A stretch of DNA of 64,000 nt from Fusarium oxysporum f. sp. lycopersici 4287 (lineage: Eukaryota; Ascomycota; Sordariomycetes; Hypocreales; Nectriaceae). The stretch lies in the NCBI RefSeq assembly GCF_000149955.1, contig NC_030986.1, positions 4,553,870 through 4,617,869 on the forward strand, written 5' to 3'. Both the position numbers and the translations under genes were made by a program. The notes below the pieces were generated by a model. That model saw only the letters and a list, made by a program, of their open reading frames with translations. It ran no database searches and had not been told where the DNA came from. Positions 10,924 to 22,702 of the stretch are shown one piece after another (the first letter of the stretch is position 1; every line of letters begins with the position of its first letter).

Positions 10924-12483
10924 TTATTCGAGCTTCGGAGCCCCTTGTGATGTGCTTGACCGAGTACTATGTGCACCCTTCTTGGAACTTGCATCATCAT
11001 CGGCAGGTCTCTTGCGAGGCCAGTCGGGGCATATATCAATGTTGTCCCTCGGAAACCACCACTCTAGAAACAGAAAAAAGAGGTAATCCACAACACAACA
11101 AAGACAGAAGAGCTTTCCAGCCCAGATACCACAACCATAGTAGCGCTTTAGACGATCTATAAGAGCAAAATTGCGTATACGGCTACCGTAGCCTGATGTA
11201 TCAACACCATAGAATTCGTCCTCGGGGATGGTGCCCGAAATGCCGTCGTAGACGCGCTCCGTGCGCAGAGCGACATTTTGCCATGAGTACATCTTTTTGA
11301 CTTGCTCGTGAAATTTCTCGGTACGAATCTTTCCGGCACGCATCGCACTGATGGCTTTGCTTGTGGCGAGGACAATATCGTCTTCTTCTGGTTTGGCGAA
11401 TGTCGTCATATGCGAGGGGAGGACTTCTGGGATGCCGCCAACCTGTGTACACACGACATAAAGCCCGCAGCTGGCGGCTTCAACAATGACAGTTCCGAAA
11501 GCCTCGGTAAGAGATGGGTGGAGGTAGATGTGGCCTCGAACCATAACATCTCTAACTTCTTCGTGACGGATGGGACCGAGCATCTCGACACGATCCTGGA
11601 GCACGTTTGTTTCGATCATTTGTTCAAGGTCGATGGCTTTAGGGCCAGAGCCTGCAATGATAAAGCGGGTGTTTGGATGATTTTCCAACACACGTGGAAT
11701 AGAGGCAATGAGGAGGTCAGTGCCTTTATTGTAGAACAAGCGCGAAATAACGACGATTGTGATGGTATCGCGAGGTCCGATACGCTGAGGTGGAGGATAG
11801 ACAGGTCCTTCTGAGCCAAAAATCGTGGTCTGGGGAGACGGTGAGGCTGGGACGTCCTTGGGACGGAAATTTTCTGCAACAACAGCGTTTGGTATCACAG
11901 AGACCATGACTGGATCGAGTGATGCGCGAAGGACCGTGTTTTCCTTACTAAGACTCGTCATTAAATACTACTATAGTTCGTTCAATGAATTGCTATCTTA
12001 CCATGTATGGCTGACACAAATGCTATGATCAACATCACTCAAAGTAAACTTGAGGAGCTTGTTTGTGAGAATCGTTCCAGCGTCGGCAAAGCCAAAGAGT
12101 GAATGATCTGTAAAAACAGTACGTAACCCCATGGTACGAGCATGCAAGATAGCTTCATGGCATAGACTGCTGAGGCTGCCATGGCCATGCACAATCTCGA
12201 TGCGCTCACGAATGCAAATATTTCTGAAAATGGGGAAGAATGAAAAGACCGTTGGAAATGTTGCTGAACGATAGATGACGAGGAAAGGAACGTGATAGAC
12301 CTTGACGCCGTTTGTGAGGTACCGCACGCCCTTCCGGTCGTCGTAGGCATGAGTTATGATGATGACTTTGTGGCCACGGTCGACAAGCTTCGTAGCGAGT
12401 TGGTAAATGTGAGATTCGATGCCTCCTGGTTGCGGGAAGAAGAAGTCGCTAACCATGGCGATATTGTACGTGCGGCGTGTCAT
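10924..12483 (-). CDS. GPI3: GPI-anchor GlcNAc transferase catalytic subunit (PIG-A/Gpi3)
   Basis: Two exons, complement(10924..11947, 12002..12483), join to 501 residues. The 54-nt intron (11948-12001) has GTAAGA and CTTAG ends, and splicing makes the codon TGT (Cys) in [17 protein letters not shown]. The start [20 protein letters not shown] and the [11 protein letters not shown] loop are typical of Gpi3/PIG-A. The GT4 glycosyltransferase E-x7-E motif is present as EAFGTVIVE near residue 308. One membrane segment lies near the C-terminus ([16 protein letters not shown]), followed by a basic cytosolic tail. The enzyme moves GlcNAc from UDP-GlcNAc to phosphatidylinositol on the cytosolic face of the ER, the first step of GPI-anchor synthesis. 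Confidence 0.93.
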
Positions 12484-13118
12484 GATGGCGGTTGAGGATG
12501 AAAAGGGGGATGCAGCATGACTGGAACCTTGATTGAGTGTGTACCGAGGTCAGCACTTGCTGAGGCTTATAACATTTGTGTTCAATCGAAGACGTTTGTT
12601 AGTATTGGTTATTGTGGATGAGATGTCTGTCGTATTCTCATCTTGTACTCCAAGCAACTACATACAGAGTAAGTTCAATGCTTGAGCGAGCTGAGCAGGG
12701 TGCGAGCATACCAGTGGAGTCGCTAGGTCGCTACCGACTTTAGGGTATTACAAAGGAAAGAGTAGTGCCTCTACTAATTGCGTAATATCAACGGTATTTT
12801 CAAGATATCTCATATATCATATATCATATTGGTAATGAAAAGAAGATATCAATTAAAGAAGGTAAACTTTTAAACAAGATATTCCAAACACTGAAGCCAC
12901 CTCTGCACCAGCTTGGGCTGTTCTGAGAGGAGCATACGACTAACCTGTTTCGCTCAAGCGTTTCCTCCACTGCGCCCCAATAAGCGGATCAATTTTATAA
13001 TTTTAGCGGTGTAAGACGGCAGAACTTCAATAAGACCAAGAACTACCCAAAATTTTGGGAATTGAAAGCACTTCGGGCCCCTCCATCGCGATTGATTCTA
13101 CACAGCATTTTCGAGAAA
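12484..13118. promoter_or_regulatory. Divergent promoter region between GPI3 and DBP6
   Basis: These 635 bases separate two genes transcribed outward and must hold both promoters. An AT-rich patch with short CATATAT-type repeats lies near 12805-12830. The reading frame before the DBP6 ATG is open back to a TTG at 13062 but has no upstream ATG. No ORF of interest is seen. Confidence 0.6.
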
Positions 13119-15824
13119 ATGTACCCCAGATATGTCCCTCACTCGAAGGGTGGAAGCAACTCGAATGCTTCTCCTCCTCACTCGTCATCAAAAACTACAA
13201 ACAGCACTGCTCCTACTCCTGCAACGAATGCCTTTAGTTTTTCGCGATACGTCCCTCCGAGCGCAAAGCCCATACCTCAATCCATGCACATAGAGACTCC
13301 TCAAGTTCAATACTTTGATGACACACCACCGAAAAATATCAAGCGCAAATTAGATACTTCAGATGAGAGCAAAGGAACACCAGGTCCTGATAGCAAGAAG
13401 CCCAAGACAGAAGAGCCAACTACACAAAAGGATGGAGAAGATGCGCCGAAAAAAAAAAAGAAGGTCAGAAGAGGCAAGCGAAGAACTGGAGCTACCAATG
13501 ATGAACGCGACGATGACGACATCAAGCCCGCGCAAGAGGCTCCCGAGGTCAAATCCAAGGAAGCAGACGCAACGCCCGAAGAGAGCCAGACTTTGGACGA
13601 AGATTCTGCAAAGGACAAGGAAAAGCCGAAACGAGATGTGAAGGAAAAGAAAGAGAAGAGAAAGAGGAAGTCAAAGAATGAAGAGCAAGAATCAGAAGTT
13701 CCTCACAGACCTGCTCCCGAGGACGAAGATCGCAACGAGGATGTATCCATGATCGACGCGGCAGAACCCATCGAAGAGGTCGAGAATATCCCTGAACCTA
13801 CCGAACCAGCAGCAGACGAGGAAGATAAAGGACAAAAGCGCAGGGAAAAGAAAAAGAAGGAAAAGGAAACTGAGCCAGCAGAGGAACAAGAAGATGAACT
13901 GCAGACAAACCAGCGCCACAAGACGGTCATGAGCAAGCTAGAGAAGTCTCTTAAGCTTGCCAGTGAGCTGCCCGCGGACGAACGGGATGAAGAGGATCAG
14001 GGCGAACTACACGGCCTCGAACCTTTGCCTCAACCAGAGCCGATTAGCTCTCTGACGACCTCAAAGCCGAACTACAAGATTCTACCCTCTTGGCTCGAGG
14101 ATCCTATCCGTGTTTCTCAAGACACACGCACACCCTTCGCTGAACTGGATATCATACCCAAGGCTTGTCGAGTATTAGAGGAGAAGGGATTCCGAGATGC
14201 CTTCGCTGTGCAGACTGCCGCAATCCCTCTCCTGCTGCCAACAAGCAAGCAACGCGGAGACGTGCTTATATCTGCCGCGACCGGTTCCGGTAAGACACTG
14301 GCTTATGCCCTGCCTGTTGTACGAGATATCAGTCAAGGATGTCTCACGAGGCTGCGAGCGCTAGTAGTGCTACCAACACGTGAACTGGTTAAGCAAGCTC
14401 AAGAGACCTTTGAACTATGCGCTAGGGCATTCGATGGTGGTGATCGAAAAAGAGTGCGAGTGGGCATCTCCATTGGTAGCCAGTCGCTTGAGGTCGAGCA
14501 GAAAGCCTTCATGGATCAGGAGCTTCGATATGACCCTGATACATACAAGAAGCTAAAAGAGGAGACACAACGTCGAAACCAGCTGAAGTGGGGCCTTTCG
14601 GCGTCAGAAAATCTCCAAGATCTTGACATGGAGGACACAGACCCTCGATTAAGCCACATGAACGGGTATGTGGTTGATTACCTTTCCAAAATAGATGTTC
14701 TGATATGCACTCCTGGACGACTGGTTGAGCATATGGAACAAACAAGGGGCTTCAACCTGGATTACGTTCGATGGCTGGTAGTTGATGAGGCGGATAAGCT
14801 ACTTGCTCAGAGCTTCCAAGGCTGGCTTGACCTCGTTATGGAAAAGTTCCGGATCAATAAGTTTACCGCACGAGACTTCCATGAGATGGACTTTTCTGGT
14901 GTTCGTAAGGTCATTCTGAGTGCCACGCTCACAAGAGATCTGAGTCTTCTCAACCAATTGGGTCTGCAAAGACCACGACTGATTGTTCTGGAGAGCGATG
15001 GCGATATCCAGATTGCTGAGCACTCTCTGCCCGTATCGTTGAAAGAGCATGCAATTAGAGTGCACGACACAAATCTCAAACCCCTCTACTTGCTTGATCT
15101 ACTCCGCAGTCAGGACATGCTTATGGCAAGCCCGAACAAAGACGAAGAGGAACCCAAAGCCGAAGAAGCTGAAGATTCGGCTACTAGTTCTGACTCAAGC
15201 TCCAGTTCTGACTCCGACTCCGACTCCGATGCTACTTCTGACACAAGCTCGGACACATCTTCTGACTCGGATTCTGACACAGAGACCAATGCCAAACTCA
15301 AGGTCTCGGGACGCACACTCAAGTCTCACATCCCTGTTTCTCTTATCTTCACAAAGTCCAACGAATCTGCACTTCGTTTGTCACGACTACTCGCCCTGTT
15401 GGATCCCTCCTTGGCAGACCACATTGGCACACTCACGTCAACCACACCAACACACATCCGTCGCAAGACTCTCCGGGCCTTCTCTACTGCCTCGTCTCCC
15501 ATTCGCCTCCTCATCGCCTCCGACCTTGTCGCTCGTGGTATCGATCTTCCCAACCTTGACCACGTAATCAACTACGACCTACCGCCTAGTGTGGCCGGCT
15601 ATGTTCACCGAGTTGGTCGAACAGCTCGAGCTGGAAGGTCAGGATGTGCATGGACACTCGTTGGCGATGATGAGAGTGGTTGGTTCTGGGGCAAGATTGC
15701 CAAGGGCGCTGGAGTCAAGAGAGCTCAAAAGGTTGAGCGAACAAGGATTGAGGAAATCGATGAAAAGAGAGTGGGAGAGTATGAGGCTGCTTTGGAGAAG
15801 CTGGGTAAGGAAGCAGGAAGGTAA
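13119..15824 (+). CDS. DBP6: DEAD-box RNA helicase Dbp6 (60S ribosome assembly)
   Basis: A single exon gives 901 residues from the ATG at 13119 (MYPRYVP). Residues 1-300 are a long Lys/Glu-rich charged leader. The helicase motifs follow in order: AATGSGKT (motif I, near 387), PTRELV (Ia), TPGRL (Ib), VDEAD (II, near 555), SATL (III, near 600), ARGID (V) and [11 protein letters not shown] (VI, near 830). A Ser/Asp-rich linker of about 50 residues (15165-15300) lies between the two RecA-like lobes. Length, motif spelling and the acidic/basic leader fit Dbp6, an essential nucleolar ATPase in early 60S subunit assembly. Other ribosome-assembly DEAD-box members (for example Dbp10) are less likely given the leader and the linker. 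Confidence 0.88.
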   Translation: MYPRYVPHSKGGSNSNASPPHSSSKTTNSTAPTPATNAFSFSRYVPPSAKPIPQSMHIETPQVQYFDDTPPKNIKRKLDTSDESKGTPGPDSKKPKTEEPTTQKDGEDAPKKKKKVRRGKRRTGATNDERDDDDIKPAQEAPEVKSKEADATPEESQTLDEDSAKDKEKPKRDVKEKKEKRKRKSKNEEQESEVPHRPAPEDEDRNEDVSMIDAAEPIEEVENIPEPTEPAADEEDKGQKRREKKKKEKETEPAEEQEDELQTNQRHKTVMSKLEKSLKLASELPADERDEEDQGELHGLEPLPQPEPISSLTTSKPNYKILPSWLEDPIRVSQDTRTPFAELDIIPKACRVLEEKGFRDAFAVQTAAIPLLLPTSKQRGDVLISAATGSGKTLAYALPVVRDISQGCLTRLRALVVLPTRELVKQAQETFELCARAFDGGDRKRVRVGISIGSQSLEVEQKAFMDQELRYDPDTYKKLKEETQRRNQLKWGLSASENLQDLDMEDTDPRLSHMNGYVVDYLSKIDVLICTPGRLVEHMEQTRGFNLDYVRWLVVDEADKLLAQSFQGWLDLVMEKFRINKFTARDFHEMDFSGVRKVILSATLTRDLSLLNQLGLQRPRLIVLESDGDIQIAEHSLPVSLKEHAIRVHDTNLKPLYLLDLLRSQDMLMASPNKDEEEPKAEEAEDSATSSDSSSSSDSDSDSDATSDTSSDTSSDSDSDTETNAKLKVSGRTLKSHIPVSLIFTKSNESALRLSRLLALLDPSLADHIGTLTSTTPTHIRRKTLRAFSTASSPIRLLIASDLVARGIDLPNLDHVINYDLPPSVAGYVHRVGRTARAGRSGCAWTLVGDDESGWFWGKIAKGAGVKRAQKVERTRIEEIDEKRVGEYEAALEKLGKEAGR

Positions 15825-16197
15825 CCGATCATATACTATAGACACCACTAGATGCCAGCACTGCGGGTTGCCTTACGGCTTATATGTCAGAATATGGACA
15901 TATCTGAGATATCTAATTTTCGATACCCACCAAGACTTATATCTTGTGACGATCCCGTTCCTATTCGATTTGACTGGTGATCTATTGCTGACTGCCTAAC
16001 TCAAGGGCTGATTGTGAGCTACATGGACCTTGATGACAGATAGGCAGGCTGTCAAAGGATATATATTACGACGCTACACACCCCTAATCACAGTCGGCAA
16101 CAAGCCAGAAGCCAGGCGTCTACCCATTTAACTCGTGCCCTTCATTGACGCTTCATATTTTGGCCCTCGAATTCGGTTGTACTTTCATGCCGTAAAC
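15825..16197. other. Convergent 3' region between DBP6 and the tetraspanin gene
   Basis: The two genes end facing each other over 373 bases. The sequence is moderately AT-rich. I see no gene, repeat or structured RNA. Confidence 0.55.
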
Positions 16198-17194
16198 TTA
16201 ATCCTCGGTCCAGTTGTTCCGTTCGATAACGGCCGATGGCACGACTCTGGGACCCGATTCATTCTCATGTACACTCCCGTAACCCGGTGATGATCTCTCT
16301 GGACGCTCAGGGGCAGTCTCTTCTTCCTCGATGACATCCCTCTCCCTGTCGATCAGTAAAGGGCGGCGGCCATCGCGATGTTGTTCTGATTGTCCACGGT
16401 CATGGTTTCGCCAGTTACTCAACCAGCTGGAATTCTTTTTGGTTAGGAGGAGTACGAGTATCTTGACTTGATATCAGTATCTGAATCCTTACGGAGCTGG
16501 AATTTCGGTTTCAGCATACCTGGATTAGCCCGACGACGAGGACGACAGAGAGGTCCAACAATGACAGTTTCTGTAAGGCTCCTGACCAAGGCTCACGACA
16601 GGGACTTCTTCTTCTATATGTTTCAGCACAGTTGCTGGGCGCTGTATTTGGAAAAGGATAGGCTCGGTCTCGGATTGAGTTCAGACCACAGCAGTCAAAC
16701 GCATCCTGAATATATCGTATACTTCGTGCATCATGAGCACGAAACATACCCATCCACTTCTTATCGAGCATGCATCCCATCATCTCCGACGGCACTGCGC
16801 GCTCTAGAAGTAGTGTTGCCAGGATAGTGGTGATAAGAGCTTGAAGGACCTGGACAATCAAAGGAGCAAGCTTAGCTACGCCGCTAGAAGACGACTTAGT
16901 AGTACGGCGAATACTAGGATAGAAAGCTGTGTTAAGAAACCCTAGAACCGGGAGAACCACTGTAAGAATTGACAGAGTTGGCGAGATCGCGAGTGAGAGA
17001 TTTGAACTGCGGACGTGGGACAATTCTATACAAGAGTCAGACTTCACCTGCTAATGCGACCAAACTGAGACTTACATTGCCATTACGAGTAGCACAAGGC
17101 TAAGCTAAGAAAGTTGGTCAGTCATAGATTATTAAAGCTCCGGTGTACTCGATAGTTGCCTTACTATCAAATATAGAACTGTGAGGTAAATCAT
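16198..17194 (-). CDS. Tetraspanin, fungal Tsp3-like
   Basis: Four exons, complement(16198..16461, 16520..17006, 17076..17104, 17165..17194), give 269 residues with frame kept at each join. The introns (58, 69 and 60 nt) have GT..AG ends and CTGAC or ACTGAT branch sites. The first two exons are only 30 and 29 nt and encode the first membrane helix (MIYLTVLYLILSLVLLVMA). Helices 2 and 3 follow, then an extracellular loop with the family-defining Cys-Cys-Gly in FDCCGLNSIRDRAYPFP. Helix 4 is split by the last intron (VVLVVGLIQ / ILVLLL). The tail is charged, cytosolic and Glu/Arg-rich. Tetraspanins organise membrane microdomains; fungal ones affect appressoria, polarity or wall stress. The two short exons are inferred from splice signals. 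Confidence 0.82.
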
Positions 17195-17866
17195 GTTGTT
17201 GTTCCTCGTACTCGAGCAGCTAAATCCAAGGGGAAGAATGGCTATGAGTATTAAGTTGAAAAGAAGAATTTACAGGATGATGTTCTTGAAACTGTGTCTG
17301 ATCAATGAAGAAGGCCTTCCCCGCCTATATGCGGGAGGCCTACCGGCGGAGACTGTTCCAGAAATAATGAATGTATCTCTTATCTTACCTCCCAAACCTT
17401 ACTATACTGTGTCATGAATCTTATTCATATGCAAGTCAGGTGTATGCACAGACGGTGATTGATTGCCTTGTCTTTTGCCGATACTGAGGGATGCTTCACC
17501 TACAGCTGAAGTATCTAATGTTGCACAAAGGAATATTTTTCAACACAACTAGCTCCGTAGTACATACAACATTGCGAAAATGATAAATTTACATCCTCCT
17601 TACACTCTCACATAGGAGATAGGGTTCAGATATCCGTTTTCCACTGATGTTGGCATGACTGCCATAGCGAATGTGATATTTCGCGAGGTCGGGCACCTTG
17701 CGAAAGAAAGCGCCAATACCATATAAGAGAGACTAAAGAGAAGTAAGATGAGAGTGAGTGATTGGTTTCTTGTCATAAAGGAACATAGAAAGGACATAAA
17801 CAGGATATGAAAAACATGAAAGAAGGTCCGGACTGACGGAGACAGCTCATGATATAAGTCCAGGTG
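17195..17866. other. Intergenic region with a GC-rich hairpin
   Basis: This lies upstream of the tetraspanin and downstream of the C2H2 gene. An imperfect inverted repeat at 17313-17340 pairs GGCCT and CCCGC with GCGGG and AGGCC around a CTATAT loop, with a 2-base bulge. A 65-codon minus-strand frame at 17600-17797 starts with ATG and has a hydrophobic leader. It lies in the probable 3' UTR of the C2H2 gene, and I do not call it a gene. Confidence 0.4.
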
Positions 17867-19654
17867 TTAGTAATACCCGCCATTATTTGGAAAGCTAAAA
17901 TCAATGCTACTTGGCATCACGGCTGCCTTGTAGTCGACTTGTTGGTATGCTGCATCGTCTCCCAGAGACGTGGCCGAGCTGTCACTGGCTTGATATGCGT
18001 CTGAGGAATCCGTGGACTCATTCATATCTAACGTTGCCGAGTTATTCAGCATAGCCCCGTCGTCTATGGCTTGAAAGTCGAAAGGCTGCTCTCCCAAGTC
18101 TTCTGGGGCAAATGAATAATAGTCCAAGCAGGAGTAAAGCCCAAAATCGTCAGCTGCTGTGGACGTCTCCTCTGGACTGAGTCCCGGGAAAGGAAGCTTA
18201 TCTGCAATTATGCGTGGCAGCTCTTGCAGACGTTCCATGACAGTCACCTTCATTTGAGGTTCCCAGTCGGTGAATGCATCTTCTACTGCCATGGCTACTT
18301 GGTGTTGAATTGCTGGCTTTGCCTTGATCCAGTAGTCACGCCATTCGTCAGGGTTTTCGACCTTGACGGCTGGCGCCCGAGTGGTTAAGAGTGAAGGATC
18401 ATAATCTTGGAATATGACTCAGTCTTTGTCTATTTTAGGGTGTGTTTGGAATAGATCCTGTAACTTACAAGGTGAAGGAATGTCAGGAGAATCAGGCTTG
18501 ACATCAAATAGAGCACAATACCACTCCCTCCACTTCTCAACAGGGTTCATCCTCACTCTTATTTTCAGTTTCTTTGCTTGTTCCTCGTCGTAGCCATCCA
18601 GGAGGTTTCGTTGAAGGCTGCTTGTCTCTTTTACTAGGCACGGCGTCGTCATCCGTTGATGCTTCTTCAGATCTTTCTCATCGTCAAACCGGCGAAGGCA
18701 TCGATTGCATCGATGCGGAGACAGACTATGTCTTCGCTCGAGATGTTCCCTAGATGTAACTGTCAGTAAATTGCCTTGATAAGGGGTAGGTTTGACTCAC
18801 TTTACTCGGCCGATTTCAAACCACCCCGGACCACAACATGTTCTCTCAGTGCCGAATCTCTTGGGGTCCCTTTGATGGTAAGGACAAGCAAACCGAGGGC
18901 GAGAGTCGTCCTTTGTGGTTTTTGTCCTCTTGTTGTCCTTCTTTCTACGGAACTTGTCGTCTCCTTCTTCCTCATTCTCACTTTCGTCTCTACCACTTTG
19001 ACCTTTGGATCTCTTCTGGCCAGCTGACTGGGGTATGTGTTTTCCTGCCTGGAAAGCACGCGAAGTATGTGATCCGGAAGTATGCTCACACTCTTCCTCG
19101 AGTGCTTCCAGTCTTCTTTCAACACATTCCGAGATTGCAGCCATCAAATTATCAACGATGTTCTGTTTACGCCGTCTCAGTTCTTTGTTGATGCAGTAGT
19201 CCAGGTAGGCCGCCGACGGGTTCGTGGGCTCGACGTCGGATTGATTGGGATCGGCGGCTTGCACTTCAACACTGTGAGGGAAGGGCACGTTGAGAAGCTT
19301 TTCACACTTTTCTATGGCCTCGCGACGGATTCTTGCAGCGGGTGAGTTGTCTTGACCGCTTCTTAGGTCGTGTTAGTGGCCTCATCATGAAGATGGACTT
19401 TGATATGACGATGACTTACTGAGCGCCAGGCGAACCTCGACGGCCCTGACCGCTCTCCTGGTCGTTGCTGGCCCGGGGCTTATTTGATCCACCACTTGAA
19501 GGGTTCTGGAAGCACAGTCAGTACATGCCCAACTATTTGAAGCGAGAGTGTGTGATACTTGTTGAGAGTGGTGGCTCTGAGTGGGTTCGGGTGATGCGGA
19601 AGACCTCTTGTTTCTAGTTACAAAGACTTGTTCTTCCGAATCTTGCTGAGGCAT
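17867..19654 (-). CDS. Fungal C2H2-like zinc-finger protein of unknown function
   Basis: Five exons, complement(17867..18405, 18469..18749, 18801..19361, 19420..19505, 19559..19654), give 520 residues. The introns (63, 51, 58 and 53 nt) show branch sites such as CACTAAC and CTGAC. A helical segment lies at about 100-150. The conserved block reads RFACPYHQRDPKRF, CCGPGW, RVKEHLERRH, then CNRCLRRFDDEKDLKKHQR. This is a degenerate C2H2 pair found in a large family of Sordariomycete proteins. An acidic, Ser/Asp-rich tail ends in SFPNNGGYY and could activate transcription. The first exon is also open upstream to an ATG at 19819, which would add 55 basic residues; I prefer 19654, without strong evidence. 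No specific target is known to me. Confidence 0.75.
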
Positions 19655-21579
19655 ATCCGATCGCTGGTAAACCAGACGACGGTGTTGAATCAATGAGGAG
19701 AAGTTGAATTGATGGCAGAGTTTTGTGAACCGTTTCTTTCCAGCAAGGTATCGGTTTGCGAAGGCGTAGCGTCTATGTTGCAAGGAGAATTGACTTGCTT
19801 TGTCCACCACAGAGGGCATTATCAAAAGTTGGCTGATCGATTCATTTGCATATTTAGTTCTAGCTCAGTTGATGTGTGGACTTGGTTGTTGCAAATAAAT
19901 AGAGTTCAAAGGGGTTTGAGTGAAATTCTGCCTGATATCGAAGAGAGAATGTCTCGAGATAATCTTCATTGAACTAAAACCTGGCGGACGCAAAGACGGG
20001 GAGTGTGAGGGTTAAATAGTTGGTGAGAGCCTCACGATAGTCCTTTTACATTCAATCTCCCGCAATTGCGAACTCCGCAAAGCCGGGTGTGGCTTCTCCG
20101 AGTGAGATCACACACTGATAGGACTCATCTGAGGGCTGAAATTATATTGGATGACAACCATCCAAAAGCTTCGTGAATGGCCAGGAGGAGTGATCTCGCG
20201 GGCACCAGTGGGCTATCGAGTACGTTGACTTTCATGCAGGTAAGTCTAGTATGTATGTCATGTTACATGTATGACTTACTTGTCAACACATCAAACCGAT
20301 TCTACGAATCGAAAGCCTCAATTTGGCGTCAGTTGTAAACAAGGCGATGCCGTTTTGGGTTTCTTCAGCGCCTATCAATATTCTGCCGCAGGTGAGGCGA
20401 CAGCATAATGGTTCGCAAACTTCCACAAAGCAATCCAAGTGGTTGTTCACGACGCGACCCCCGCGCTGAAATGCGGCTATCAAGTGAATTCTGCAGATAA
20501 AGCATGTCAGATGCACAGCAGTTTGGTCTATCCGGGACACCGAATCTCGGATGCCTCGCACGGAGGAAATTCGAGTACCACGTATGGGCTCGGAAAGTGA
20601 GCATTTACTCGGCAAGCTGAATATCTAATGGAGTTGATTTACAATGACAAGGTGTAGGGGCATCGAGAAGAAAACGCCCTGTATCTTTTGCCACTTTTGT
20701 AACGAGTACGGATCCATAGCCGATGCTGAAAATTCAGATACATGCAACAGCGTCTTATAAGACGTCTCATTTATTGATATCACACTGGTGATTTGTAGTC
20801 ATTCTACCAAATATATACATACAACCTTATCACAGACTTATCAAGAGCCCTTTTCTACTCTCTCGAAACTTTCTTATACTCTTCCTAACGACACCTGCGT
20901 TCCTTGAAAGAGGGTCAAGATATCTCGAACTCCCATTACCAGTTTACACAAAAGGAATCACATTATCCCATTGATGCATAGGAGACGTAGCGCTGCACTG
21001 CAAAGACACCTCAAACCTCTCTAGCTGTATAACCTGAAAGTAATTGTCTCCAAGTCATATTCGTAGATCTGACCGTTTGGGTTCTAATTAGCAGGGGGCT
21101 GGGTCTGCAGAAGATCTTCTATTGATTCAAAAGAGCATCCTCTTCGTTGCGGAAGGTGGTCAGTGATAGGCGCTTCTAACGATATCGAAACCAGATATTT
21201 GTGGATGACATGCCGCAAAATAATAGAAAATATAGCCAGAAAACAGGAAGAAACCCGAGAATAGGATTATTGTGCTAGTATGTCTTTGAAAGCCTTGAGG
21301 CGGTCTATCGATTACCCTTAACATCTCTCGTCATCTTCTCTATTTCTAGCTGTGTGTAATCGATCATGGCAACGATACGTCCTGCTTTCGTACCACTTGA
21401 AATCCCTTCATCCATAGTTTATGCATCACATCATGATAGTAACCACTCTTGTGCTTGCCAGATTCACACCAAGTCAAAGGAGTATCAGAGTTTCCAACTA
21501 ACATTCATCCATACAATGCCACCGCCCGCGTTTCGACACTTTATAGAGGTGGACTCTTTCTAAACTCGCCGCATCCATA
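19655..21579. other. Intergenic region between the C2H2 and DUF2470 genes
   Basis: About 1.9 kb, holding the C2H2 promoter and the 3' region of the DUF2470 gene. Apart from the Cys-rich frame listed separately, nothing convincing is seen. The sequence around 20700-21400 is AT-rich with short frames only. Confidence 0.45.
20283..20615 (-). other. Doubtful Cys-rich open frame
   Basis: A 110-codon frame with no in-frame ATG at its 5' end encodes CFICRIHLIAAFQ, then RVVNNHLDCFVEVCEPLCC and TCGRILIGAEE. The spacing C-x2-C-x17-H-x2-C resembles half of a LIM or similar zinc-binding module. It would need an upstream exon for a start; CCATTAG before 20628 could be an acceptor. A GTAAGT donor lies just after its stop. 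It may be a real small gene, a decayed exon, or chance. I do not recognise the family. Confidence 0.2.
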
Positions 21580-22242
21580 TCACTGAGACTTGCCACTCTT
21601 ATCTTGCTTCCGTGCCACAATGCCATCCACGCGCTTGAAGGCAGGGAAACCCTCAAAGAAGCAGTTGCAGAGCCAAAGCCACCACTGTCCAGAGAATCTC
21701 TCAACGCCGTGCCTCTGAAGCTTCCTGTCAAAGAAGAAGCATTCAACAAGATGGATACCGATGACGGGCCAAAAGATGGCGTTGACAAGCCAGTGGAAGA
21801 AGGTCGCGCCCCCAGGGAACCCTTCGTTCAACAGCTCCCAGATGCGAGTGCCAGGCTGTACCCACGGCAGTGTCCCAGCGCAGAAGAAGTAGAAAAGAAC
21901 TGATCCTGTGACAAAAATTCCGAAACCCTCTGGGGGTATGTAGGCTGTGATAATGACGTCGCTAAGACCCAGTCCTTCACGGGCTGTGTTGGCCATTTCG
22001 ATGATGCGGTCCTTGACCTCGGCCCAGCTGGAGAGAGGAGGCGAGAAAGGGACAAAGTGCTCTCTTCCATCATTTGACTTGATAGTCATACCGTTGAGAT
22101 CAGTATCCTTGAGCACGGGTGAGGATGCAGCTGAGGCAGAGAGATGGGCATAATGACGGAGATAATAGGAGATTTCTCGGGTGTGATCCTTGTTCATATG
22201 CGACACGATGCGGTTCTTGCGAGCATCATCGGCAGAGGCCAT
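21580..22242 (-). CDS. DUF2470-domain integral membrane protein
   Basis: A single exon of 220 residues starts at ATG 22242. Residues ~8-95 form a DUF2470 domain, with the opening RIVSHMNKDHTREISYYLRH and the later MTIKSNDGREHFVPF. In bacteria and plastids this domain is found beside heme-utilisation (HugZ-like) split-barrel domains. The second half has three or four membrane spans (for example GIFVTGSVLFYFFCAGTLPW and FFHWLVNAIFWPVIGIHLVE). This N-terminal DUF2470 plus membrane C-terminus layout is common in ascomycetes. The function is unknown; a heme or flavin link is only suggested by the domain. Confidence 0.78.
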   Translation of the reverse strand: MASADDARKNRIVSHMNKDHTREISYYLRHYAHLSASAASSPVLKDTDLNGMTIKSNDGREHFVPFSPPLSSWAEVKDRIIEMANTAREGLGLSDVIITAYIPPEGFGIFVTGSVLFYFFCAGTLPWVQPGTRIWELLNEGFPGGATFFHWLVNAIFWPVIGIHLVECFFFDRKLQRHGVERFSGQWWLWLCNCFFEGFPAFKRVDGIVARKQDKSGKSQ

Positions 22243-22702
22243 TTTGTTTTATTTTTGTCGATGTCAGATGTTATAAATTCCTCTGTTGGGTCACTGTGGT
22301 CTTCGTTTAGATGCAGCTTCGCTGAGTGTTTGAAGCAGATAGGAGCGTTGAGTCGGAGTCGGTGGGTGTGAAGTTGAAAGTGGAGCCCAACTATTTGCCA
22401 AAACTCGGTTTCCGAGGCCATAAAGAGACAAGGATAGTTACATGTGAATAAATTGAAAAAACAGAACGTCCATAATTGTGAAGAAAGTACAATCATCGAA
22501 ATATGACCCAAGTATCTGATAGACACATCGAACTTTGTGGCATTGCCGTTCTTATTTGTGTTGTAATTGGCCGTCATCGCGTAAGTTATATTTTCTCTGC
22601 CGCGAGCTCTTACTGTTTTGTTGGAGTATGAAGCTGCAATCTGGTCGAAATTTGTTTGATGAAGAATTACTATTCATTATTGATTTTTAAGTTCATTAAT
22701 CG
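22243..22702. other. Intergenic region, DUF2470 promoter and receptor 3' end
   Basis: 460 AT-rich bases between two minus-strand genes. A 127-codon minus frame (22194-22577) overlaps the DUF2470 start in another frame and shows no domain. Nothing else is seen. Confidence 0.5.

Noticed and set aside
11302..11814. 170-codon plus-strand frame inside GPI3
   Set aside because: It is antisense to the conserved glycosyltransferase exon and has no family match.
13062..13118. N-terminal extension of Dbp6
   Set aside because: It begins with TTG; the first ATG is 13119 and gives the usual MYPRYVP start.
17600..17797. 65-codon minus-strand frame with hydrophobic leader
   Set aside because: It lies in the probable 3' UTR of the C2H2 gene, has no family resemblance and could be chance.
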